From: Actinomycetes bacterium
GTDB taxonomy: Bacteria; Actinomycetota; Acidimicrobiia; Acidimicrobiales; RAAP-2
Direction: 5' to 3'
Length of the DNA: 12,895 nt
Assembly: GCA_021849435.1 (NCBI GenBank)
Contig: JAJZSX010000028.1
Coordinates: 1 to 12,895, forward strand
The notes under the pieces are model-generated. The model was not told the origin of the DNA. It ran no database searches and saw only the letters and a list, made by a program, of their open reading frames with translations. Numbering within the stretch: position 1 is the stretch's first letter; each line of letters begins with the position of its first letter. This document shows positions 1 through 5,480 of this stretch, one piece after another. The position numbers were made by a program, and so were the translations under genes.

Positions 1-30
1 TGGCCGGAGCCTTCTTGGCCGGAGCCTTCT
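1..30. repeat. Two perfect tandem copies of a 15-bp unit
   Basis: Bases 1-15 and 16-30 are identical (TGGCCGGAGCCTTCT). On the minus strand the unit encodes one KKAPA-type pentapeptide, so the repeat is in frame with the basic N-terminus. It may continue beyond the left edge. Such in-frame repeats commonly expand and contract in lysine/alanine-rich tails. Confidence 0.8.
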
Positions 31-49
31 TCTTCGCGGCAGTTGCCAC
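1..49 (-). CDS. Lys/Ala/Pro-rich protein, N-terminus only (runs off left edge)
   Basis: A GTG start at 49-47 opens a frame reading MATAAKKKAPAKKAPA before the window ends. An AAGGAGG Shine-Dalgarno sequence four bases upstream fixes the start. The visible part is a basic, low-complexity tail with KKAPA repeats. Such tails occur at the N-terminus of actinobacterial primary sigma factors, on histone H1-like proteins and on some HU or other nucleic-acid-binding proteins. Sixteen residues cannot decide among these, so no function is assigned. The gene is divergent from the coupling ATPase that starts at 335, with a 285-base spacer between them. Confidence 0.75.
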   Translation of the reverse strand, partial: MATAAKKKAPAKKAPA

Positions 50-53
50 TTTC

Positions 54-60
54 CCTCCTT
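54..60 (-). promoter_or_regulatory. Shine-Dalgarno AAGGAGG of the Lys-rich gene
   Basis: The minus strand reads AAGGAGG, then GAAA, then the GTG start at 49. The near-perfect anti-16S complement is what decides the start of this truncated gene. The four-base spacing is short and resembles the spacing proposed for the relaxase gene. Confidence 0.7.
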
Positions 61-89
61 GGGATTCAACGTTGATTCAGCGTGGAGTC

Positions 90-113
90 GCGATCACCAC
101 CATAGTGATTCGC
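90..113. repeat. Imperfect inverted repeat, possible operator
   Basis: GCGATCAC at 90-97 pairs with GTGATTCGC at 105-113 through one bulged base, with a 7-base centre. Its size and place between divergent genes fit a dimeric regulator site. A relaxosome-type binding site is another possibility. Nothing in the sequence names the binding protein. Confidence 0.4.
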
Positions 114-136
114 CTCTTGACACCCCACTGACAAAC

Positions 137-288
137 GTGAACTCGCTCGTGTATCGCCCAACGTCCTCGCTGTACGACGACCGACCGCAGTGCACGGCCC
201 CTCGCGGCGAAGCGCTCTCCGAATGGACTGCTAGCAACACATCCGGTGAACGTGAACCTCCTCCGCAGAAGGACACCTAAAAGTTCAC
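137..288. repeat. Cluster of GTGAAC hexamers
   Basis: GTGAAC occurs at 137-142 and as a direct tandem pair at 246-251 and 252-257, and its complement GTTCAC occurs at 283-288. Another copy lies inside the downstream gene at 405-410. Four copies within about 150 bases is more than expected for a hexamer. They could be protein-binding half-sites, but spacing is irregular and the role is unknown. Confidence 0.4.
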
Positions 289-334
289 TCGGTCTACACA
301 CCAATGTCAAGCATTTCGACATTTTTTACGACGT

Positions 335-1642
335 TTGTTTTTCGTGATCGAAGATCGCGGCATCTATCTCGGGCGAGGTCGCAACGGCGATGTCTTCAGT
401 GGGAGTGAACGTTCGACACTCGTACTCGGTCCAAGTCGAAGCGGCAAGACGTCATCACTCGTGATACCGAACCTGCTTTCGACGACGCGCAGCGCTCTCG
501 TCACGTCGACCAAAGACGACGTCGTCAACATCATGGCGGGCGCGCGTGCTGACGGCGCCACACTGCTTTTCGATCCGTCCGGCACGATTCGCACGCCACC
601 CGGCGTACATCGCGTCGGATATTCGCCTGTTCATCAGGCGCGTAGCTGGGATGGCGCAATCTTGGCGACACGAAGTCTCGTCGACATCGCCCGGCGCGGT
701 CGCGGCGAACACGGTGACGACCACTGGACCGAGCGAGCAAGCGCACTACTCGCACCACTACTGCACGCCGCCGCACTGAACGGTGAGTCATTGGGACAAC
801 TTGCATCGCGCGTCGATCAACGTCGTGCGCTCGACGCGCACGACATGCTGCGCGAGCGCTACGGGGAAGGTCATCCCTCAGTCTCACTGCTCAGCGGAGT
901 GCTCGCCACAGAAGAACGCGAACGATCAGGAATCTGGTCGACGACCTCGGGCCTGCTCGCCGGAGTACGTACTGATGCCGCTCGCGAGGCGGCGCGCGCG
1001 GCGCCACTCGACGTCAACGAATTCCTACGTGGGCCGCACCAACTTCACGTGGTGGCGCCCAGTCGCCACCAGGCGCTCAGCGTTCCGCTCGTAGTCGGTC
1101 TCGTCGAGCACGTGATCCACTCCACGTACGACCGTCACGGAGAGGGTGCGCGACTGCTGCTCGCTCTCGACGAAGTCGCCAACGTGGCCCCGCTGCCGCG
1201 ACTCGCTGGTGTCGTCTCCGAGGGAGGCGGCCAGGGGGTGGTTACGATGGCCTGCCTTCAGGACCTCAGCCAAGCTCGCGCGCGCTGGGGCGGTGCCGCC
1301 GAAGGGTTCGTCTCCCTCTTCGCTACCACCGTCGTCCTGCCGGGAGTGGCGGACCGCGCCACCCTCGAACTCCTCCACCACCTGGCCGGACGTCACCTAA
1401 CGCCTAGCGTGTCGCACCAAAGGCGCACCTGGGGCCGCCCTGGTGGCACCACTACCAGCTGGGTCGAGCGCGACCGGGCCAGCGTAGCGAACCTGGCTCG
1501 TGGGCGACCCGGCTACGCCCTCGGACTCGCGACAGACAAGACCATGAGTTGGATCGAACTAACCCCGGCCCACCGTGACGCGCGCTTCTCGCGCTACCTT
1601 GAGCGCGAGCCCGCGCGCGAGTCGCGCTCTCGCTCGCGGTGA
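335..1642 (+). CDS. Soluble VirD4/TraG-type coupling ATPase (T4CP-like)
   Basis: The product is a P-loop ATPase of the VirD4/TraG/TraD class, which in conjugation delivers the relaxase-DNA complex to a type IV channel. Visible motifs are Walker A GPSRSGKT (32-39), Walker B LLLALDE (274-280, D279/E280), and a motif around VVTMACLQDLSQARARWG (302-319) typical of the TraM-recognition region of this family. A further conserved-looking segment runs about 330-352. The Walker A motif begins only 32 residues in, so the two N-terminal membrane helices of classical VirD4 are missing. The C-terminus is a short Arg/Ser/Glu-rich tail. The start is uncertain: TTG at 335 gives the longest frame, GTG at 344 is an alternative, and neither has a clear ribosome site; a stop at 278-280 closes the frame upstream. 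The gene converges on and overlaps the relaxase gene by 49 bases. A general FtsK/HerA-like DNA translocase is the main alternative. Confidence 0.85.
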   Translation: MFFVIEDRGIYLGRGRNGDVFSGSERSTLVLGPSRSGKTSSLVIPNLLSTTRSALVTSTKDDVVNIMAGARADGATLLFDPSGTIRTPPGVHRVGYSPVHQARSWDGAILATRSLVDIARRGRGEHGDDHWTERASALLAPLLHAAALNGESLGQLASRVDQRRALDAHDMLRERYGEGHPSVSLLSGVLATEERERSGIWSTTSGLLAGVRTDAAREAARAAPLDVNEFLRGPHQLHVVAPSRHQALSVPLVVGLVEHVIHSTYDRHGEGARLLLALDEVANVAPLPRLAGVVSEGGGQGVVTMACLQDLSQARARWGGAAEGFVSLFATTVVLPGVADRATLELLHHLAGRHLTPSVSHQRRTWGRPGGTTTSWVERDRASVANLARGRPGYALGLATDKTMSWIELTPAHRDARFSRYLEREPARESRSRSR

Positions 1643-1659
1643 CGCGTCGACTCGCGCGC
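1588..1659. terminator. Hairpin pair in the convergent overlap, possible bidirectional terminator
   Basis: A perfect 8-bp stem (CTCGCGCT 1588-1595 with AGCGCGAG 1602-1609, 6-base loop) spans the relaxase stop codon. A perfect 12-bp inverted repeat (1613-1624 with 1648-1659, 23-base spacer) encloses the stop of the coupling ATPase. Neither is followed by a T-run on either strand, so these are not canonical intrinsic terminators. The DNA is made of repeating GCGC and CGAG words encoding Arg/Ser/Glu-rich tails, so part of the symmetry may be compositional. Confidence 0.35.
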
Positions 1660-2655
1660 TCGATCGAGGACGTGGAGGCGCGAGATTGAGGGTACGAGGC
1701 CGCGAGCGCGGGTCACCGTGATCGACGCTTCATGCACACCGCGCTCATGGAAAAGTTCGGGCGCGAGTGTGTCGAGTCCGGCGTCGATTCGGGTGGCGCG
1801 TTCACCGAAAGTTGACGCGTGGGCCCACGCTTGCACGACCTGGCGACGCGTAACGCTGAGCGCTCCTTCAAAGGACGCGGCGAAGGCGTGCGCGTCAAAT
1901 GTGCGAGCCGGCGCAGACGGTGCCGCCTCAAGGTGATAGCGTGCCAGGTCGTCGCGCCAGGTCGCGCGCGCCTCCTCGCGAGACCAGTAGATCTTTTCGC
2001 CGCGACCCTCGTAATGCCCTCCCCACAGCACCCGATAGCCCTCGTCGACGCCAACGACGTGCTCAACGCCCTGAAACGAGCGCCATGCCCGCCACGAGGT
2101 ACGGGTATTCACCTCGTGGCGCAGCGTGGCGAGATAGAGCGCGTCCGCCGCGCTCGCGTGCACCGAGAGGCTGCGGCGATCTAGCACCACGTCCTCGCCA
2201 GCGGGCCGTGCGCCGACCAAGACGTGATCGTGCAAGTGAGGCTCACCGTGGCGATTGACCCCGTGCGTGAAGGCCACGACACTTTCCCAGCGGGCGGCGA
2301 GGTCGTAACGCTCCCCGGCCAGCTGGGAACGCACGGTCAGCCCACGCTCCTCCAAATATCCCAGTGCCTCTGCGACGGCGTGACGGTGTGCGGCGACCAG
2401 GGCCGCACCGGAGGGCTCGTCGATGGCGAGCAGGACCGAGACCGGGCGGGGCGCCGCGAGAACGATGTCGTAACCCACCACGCTCGCCTTCTCACTCGCC
2501 GCGAGGACGCCGCGCACGCACTCGGGATCGGTGGTGTCGCCCGCTCCGCGCAGCCACCAGCCCGGTCCATGTGGGCGCAGTCCGTCGAGCTCGCGCGCCG
2601 GATCATCAGTGAAGTATCGAACGTCGAGCGAACGACGCGGGAAGATTCGCAGCAC
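1594..2655 (-). CDS. MobF/TrwC-type relaxase domain protein without helicase
   Basis: This is a relaxase (DNA strand transferase) of the TrwC/TraI-like MobF family, which nicks an origin of transfer and stays bound to the 5' end. The signature is a GYDIVLAAPRPVSVLLAI segment, matching the GFDLTFSAPKSVS-type family motif, followed by the metal-binding triad in HGEPHLHDHVLV (H140, H142, H144). The N-terminal tyrosine in DVRYF (Y14) is the likely catalytic residue; I see no second Tyr beside it, unlike TrwC and TraI. The product is 353 residues and stops where classical MobF proteins continue into a RecD-like helicase. The Arg/Ser/Glu-rich tail lies in the overlap with the coupling ATPase gene. 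I prefer GTG at 2655 because AAAGGGG (2660-2666) precedes it; GTG at 2673 would add six residues but has no ribosome site. It lies 26 bases after the WYL regulator and may be co-transcribed with it. Confidence 0.82.
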   Translation of the reverse strand: MLRIFPRRSLDVRYFTDDPARELDGLRPHGPGWWLRGAGDTTDPECVRGVLAASEKASVVGYDIVLAAPRPVSVLLAIDEPSGAALVAAHRHAVAEALGYLEERGLTVRSQLAGERYDLAARWESVVAFTHGVNRHGEPHLHDHVLVGARPAGEDVVLDRRSLSVHASAADALYLATLRHEVNTRTSWRAWRSFQGVEHVVGVDEGYRVLWGGHYEGRGEKIYWSREEARATWRDDLARYHLEAAPSAPARTFDAHAFAASFEGALSVTRRQVVQAWAHASTFGERATRIDAGLDTLAPELFHERGVHEASITVTRARGLVPSISRLHVLDRARESTRHRERERDSRAGSRSR

Positions 2656-2681
2656 GTGACCCCTTTGGGCCACAACGGTCG

Positions 2682-4610
2682 CTAGAGACGCTCAGCGATC
2701 CGCGCGGCCAGAGCGCGCCCCGCCTTGGCGTAGGCCGGCGTGGCCACCACGGCGCCCGGTCCGGCGCGTAGCAGGAGGTGATCGAGGAACGCCGAGTCGT
2801 TCGTGCGGAACGCAACCGCCATGCGGCCGTCGTCAAGGGCCCGCCACTGCGCGTTGGGCAGTGGCTCGAACAGCCATCGCAGTCCCGGCTCAATTACGAC
2901 GACAACCTCGTCGCCGACCTCACCGACCTGGGTCAGCCAGTTGGCGACGGTGTCGTCGGGATGCGACGAGTCCGCGGGTGACTTCGCGAGGATCGCCTCG
3001 ATTCGATCCACGCGAAACGTGCGCCAGCCCTCGCGCGCCGAGCAATAGGCGCGCACGTAGGCGTGGCCGTTGAGAATTCGCAAGTCTCGCGGCTCGATGA
3101 CCCGGGTTTCGGCGCGCTCGGCCTCGCTGGGTGTGTAGTTGATCTTGATCTGCTCGTGATTCTCGATCGCCGACCGCAGGTCGTCGAGCAGGGACTCCGT
3201 CGCAGTCTCGACCTGAACGAAACCGTCGATGGCCGCCTCGATCTTGCGGATCGCCGAATCAATCGCCGGATCCTCGTAGACGCGAGCCGCCTCGCGCAAG
3301 GCGATGTTGAGCTCGAAGAGATCCCTCCAGAACAGCGGAGCAGGCTCGTGGCTCCCGTCGCGCCCAAAGGACTCCACCAGGTAGAGCGAGTCGTCGTTGG
3401 CCTCGTCGTCCCAGTCATCGCACTCTTTGACCACGTGCGCGGGGAATCCGTAAGCGCCGGCCATAGGCTCGAACGTGACCAGGCGGTCCATGATGCGACG
3501 AACCATCGAAGGCGCGAGCGAGAAGCGGTGCGCCAGGTCGCTGATGCGTAGGCCCCCATCGGCCAGGTAGACCGCATGTAGCAGCTGGAGCGTTTGGCCG
3601 AGCGAATCGTTGGTGGCGCTCGGGGCGAACGAGACGCCGCTGAGATCGGGCACTTCGCCGCGGTTGACCTTGCGCAACCAGTCGGCCAGCTCGCGACGCA
3701 ACGACTTGGGCGAGCGCAAGCGGACCCGGTCGGCGGCGTCGAGCAGGAAGCGCATCGCGTCGCGCGGGCTCTCAAACGCGATGCTCACGTCAACGGTACC
3801 GTCGTGAGAAGGTTGACGAGACGCGTCGGCGAACTGGCGCTGCAAGAGTTCGGCGTAGTTCTCGCTGGTGTTCACGACCACGTTGATCGGTTCGAGGACC
3901 TTCGCGTACTCGGGCCGCCACGCCCGGGCGAGATCCCGCGCTTCGTCGTCGACCTCGAAGGTGGTCTCGAGAACGACCGGCATACTGGTCATCCGGGTAA
4001 TCCGATAGCCCTTGACCTCCCCAGTGCCGTGGACGCGACCCACTAAGTAGGCAGCACCCTCAAAAACGCCGATTACCAGGGGTTCGACGACGCGGGACTT
4101 TTCACTCGCGCTGCGGTAATCGAAGCGCAGCACGCGGCGCAGATTGAGCGCGCGCAGCACCGGCGTGTAGTAGTTCGTGAATTCAAGACCGCCGTCACTC
4201 GCCGGGCCCTCGTTGAACAGGCTAAAGGCGCCCGCGGCGCCGAAACCGCAGAAGCGCAGCGCCAGGCTGACCACGCGTGCCTCGGCCTCGGTGAAGTCGA
4301 TGCGCGGGGCGGTCGCGCTATCGGGATCGATCCAGTACCCCACACCGCCACCGTCCATGTCGACGGTGTCGATCTGGAATCCGAGTTCGCGGATCTTGGC
4401 CTTGTCGCGCTCGAACTTCTGGCGAACTGCACTGTCGTTGCCCTGGTACGCCGGCACCTTGCGCACGACCTTGTCCGACGCGTCGTCGACCATCAACTCG
4501 CGCACGATCGACTCTTGGGTGAGCGGGTTCTGACGAGTCGCGCTCTGCAAGAGCAGCACCAAAGCGACTAGCCGTTCGCGGCTCTCCTCTGCGGCACGCG
4601 ATGTCGCCAC
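2682..4610 (-). CDS. pafBC: Fused PafB-PafC-like double HTH-WYL transcription regulator
   Basis: The product (642 aa) is two tandem copies of an HTH-WYL-WCX unit, as in naturally fused PafBC. PafBC activates the RecA-independent DNA-damage regulon in mycobacteria. Approximate layout: winged HTH 10-81, WYL 149-212 (with AAYLVGRVHG), WCX 240-318, second HTH 336-412 (ISDLAHRFSLAPSMVRRIMD), WYL 474-542 (HAYVRAYCSAREGWRTFRVD) and WCX 566-640. In both WYL cores the Trp is replaced by Ala. I chose GTG at 4610 because GGAGGTGA lies seven bases upstream and this start leaves a 25-base gap to moaC. An upstream GTG at 4694 would add 28 residues rich in Arg and Asp and overlap moaC. The usual pafBC neighbours (pafA, tatA, tatC) are absent; moaC and the relaxase flank it instead. 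It could be a paralogous WYL fusion rather than the orthologue. Confidence 0.83.
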   Translation of the reverse strand: MATSRAAEESRERLVALVLLLQSATRQNPLTQESIVRELMVDDASDKVVRKVPAYQGNDSAVRQKFERDKAKIRELGFQIDTVDMDGGGVGYWIDPDSATAPRIDFTEAEARVVSLALRFCGFGAAGAFSLFNEGPASDGGLEFTNYYTPVLRALNLRRVLRFDYRSASEKSRVVEPLVIGVFEGAAYLVGRVHGTGEVKGYRITRMTSMPVVLETTFEVDDEARDLARAWRPEYAKVLEPINVVVNTSENYAELLQRQFADASRQPSHDGTVDVSIAFESPRDAMRFLLDAADRVRLRSPKSLRRELADWLRKVNRGEVPDLSGVSFAPSATNDSLGQTLQLLHAVYLADGGLRISDLAHRFSLAPSMVRRIMDRLVTFEPMAGAYGFPAHVVKECDDWDDEANDDSLYLVESFGRDGSHEPAPLFWRDLFELNIALREAARVYEDPAIDSAIRKIEAAIDGFVQVETATESLLDDLRSAIENHEQIKINYTPSEAERAETRVIEPRDLRILNGHAYVRAYCSAREGWRTFRVDRIEAILAKSPADSSHPDDTVANWLTQVGEVGDEVVVVIEPGLRWLFEPLPNAQWRALDDGRMAVAFRTNDSAFLDHLLLRAGPGAVVATPAYAKAGRALAARIAERL

Positions 4611-4617
4611 TATCGGG

Positions 4618-4625
4618 TCACCTCC
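4618..4625 (-). promoter_or_regulatory. Shine-Dalgarno GGAGGTGA fixing the pafBC start
   Basis: The minus strand reads GGAGGTGA followed by seven bases and GTG at 4610. This is the strongest ribosome site in the window. It argues for the shorter protein and against the GTG at 4694, which lies inside moaC. Confidence 0.75.
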
Positions 4626-4635
4626 GTGGCCCCGA

Positions 4636-5139
4636 TCACGATCCCGCCTCGGCGTCGCCAGCATCGTCGCGACGCCACGAGCCGGATCGACCACCGGACT
4701 TCTCCCAGAGCGCGATGTTCTCGATCGTCATCGTCCGGTCTGACGACTTGCACATGTCGTAGATCGTGAGGGCCGCGACACTGACCGCCGCCAGCGCCTC
4801 CATCTCCACGCCGGTGCGGTCCACCGTGTCAACGCTGGCCTCGATCTCGATGTAGGCGTCGGCGATCAGGAAGTTCACGTAGACGTTACCCACCATCACG
4901 GCGTGGGCCATCGGCAAGAGCATGGAGGCCTGCTTAGCCGCCTGTACGCCGGCCACCCGCGCGGTTGCCAGGACGTCGCCCTTATTAATGGTGTTGGCCG
5001 CCACCGCCGCGGTCGTCGCCGCCATCATGTAGACGCGCCCGCGCGCCAGGGCGCGTCGCGCGCTGACCTCCGAGGAGCCCAGGTCCCGGGGGAAGGCGCC
5101 CTCGCGGGGCGAACGATGCAGCTGGTGGAAATCGTCCAC
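4636..5139 (-). CDS. moaC: Cyclic pyranopterin monophosphate synthase MoaC
   Basis: MoaC acts with MoaA in the first step of molybdenum cofactor biosynthesis, converting 3',8-cyclo-7,8-dihydro-GTP to cyclic pyranopterin monophosphate in the cytoplasm. The 167-residue product matches family length. It keeps NKGDVLATARVAG (K53), GVEMEAL (E112, E114), LTIYDMCK (D128, K131) and a KSGGRSG ending, which align with the catalytic residues of E. coli MoaC. The family LCHPL segment reads MAHAV here: H79 is kept but the Cys and Pro are replaced. GTG at 5139 is chosen because a TAGCAT box lies exactly six bases upstream, suggesting a leaderless message. No other moa gene is in the window. It is first in a possible operon with the WYL regulator and relaxase. 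Confidence 0.9.
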   Translation of the reverse strand: MDDFHQLHRSPREGAFPRDLGSSEVSARRALARGRVYMMAATTAAVAANTINKGDVLATARVAGVQAAKQASMLLPMAHAVMVGNVYVNFLIADAYIEIEASVDTVDRTGVEMEALAAVSVAALTIYDMCKSSDRTMTIENIALWEKSGGRSGSWRRDDAGDAEAGS

Positions 5140-5145
5140 CGGGCC

Positions 5146-5151
5146 ATGCTA
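5146..5151 (-). promoter_or_regulatory. -10 box TAGCAT for leaderless moaC
   Basis: TAGCAT on the minus strand is followed by six bases and the GTG start, placing the expected transcription start at or next to the start codon. No Shine-Dalgarno sequence is present and no clear -35 is seen. The same TAnnnT-N6/7-start pattern recurs at tldD, dxs and msrB. Confidence 0.45.
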
Positions 5152-5200
5152 CAGAACGCGCTCGCGTGGCTTTCCTGACCGGGCCCGCGCACCGGGACGG

Positions 5201-5206
5201 TACACT
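5201..5206 (+). promoter_or_regulatory. -10 box TACACT (context CGGTACACT) for the FmdB gene
   Basis: CGGTACACT closely resembles the CGGTACGCT found before tldD and msrB. The expected start near 5213 gives a leader of about 25 bases containing GGGAG (5228-5232), five bases before the ATG at 5238. This gene is therefore probably leadered, unlike its neighbours. Confidence 0.5.
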
Positions 5207-5237
5207 TCGCTCGTAGCAACCTCGTTTGGGAGAAGTG

Positions 5238-5480
5238 ATGCCAACCTACGAATACGAGTGCCAGGCCTGCCACCAGCGCGTCGAAGCCGTCCAACGGTTC
5301 TCGGACGCCGCCCTGACGACCTGCGAGGCCTGCGGGGGCCAACTGAAGAAGGTCTTCTCCGCGGTCGGCATCGTCTTTAAGGGCAGCGGGTTCTACAAGA
5401 ACGACAGCCGCGCCACCTCGACGAGCGCGACGCCTGCGGCCTCGCCGGCGGCGCCCGCCGCGCCGGCCAGCTCTGACTAG
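5238..5480 (+). CDS. FmdB-family zinc ribbon protein
   Basis: This is a small 80-residue protein of the FmdB/CxxC regulatory family. The N-terminus MPTYEYECQACHQ and a second CEACGG give a four-cysteine zinc ribbon (C8, C11, C29, C32), followed by the family stretch VGIVFKGSGFYKNDSR. The last 20 residues are an Ala/Pro/Ser-rich, probably disordered tail. I start at ATG 5238, not at GTG 5226, because GGGAG sits five bases before it and the family begins MPxYEY. The molecular role of the family is poorly defined; regulation of formamidase or amidase genes was proposed for the founding member. The stop codon interlocks with the tldE stop in one CTAG. Confidence 0.88.
   Translation: MPTYEYECQACHQRVEAVQRFSDAALTTCEACGGQLKKVFSAVGIVFKGSGFYKNDSRATSTSATPAASPAAPAAPASSD

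Larger units (their letters stand above)
50..334. other. Divergent intergenic region with palindromes and GTGAAC words
   Basis: These 285 bases lie between the divergent Lys-rich gene and the coupling ATPase and look less GC-rich than the coding DNA around them. I see no convincing gene: open frames here lack a ribosome site and a recognisable product. Contents are a perfect 10-bp palindrome TCAACGTTGA (66-75), an imperfect inverted repeat (90-113), a TTGTCAGTG word on the minus strand (126-134), and GTGAAC at 137-142, 246-251 and 252-257 with its complement at 283-288. Both divergent promoters should lie here. A TTGACA at 117-122 (+) has no matching -10 box. An origin of transfer for the neighbouring relaxase is possible but unproven. 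Confidence 0.5.

Noticed and set aside
117..122. TTGACA as a plus-strand -35 box for the coupling ATPase
   Set aside because: No TAnnnT box at 16-19 bases downstream, and it is over 200 bases from the start codon.
59..280. 73-residue open frame in the divergent intergenic region, plus overlapping minus-strand frames
   Set aside because: No ribosome site, no recognisable motif, biased composition, and it fills the space where two divergent promoters must lie.
2933..3775. 280-residue minus-strand frame inside pafBC
   Set aside because: Ser/Arg/Ala-rich out-of-frame translation of the true gene, whose own frame shows both HTH-WYL units.
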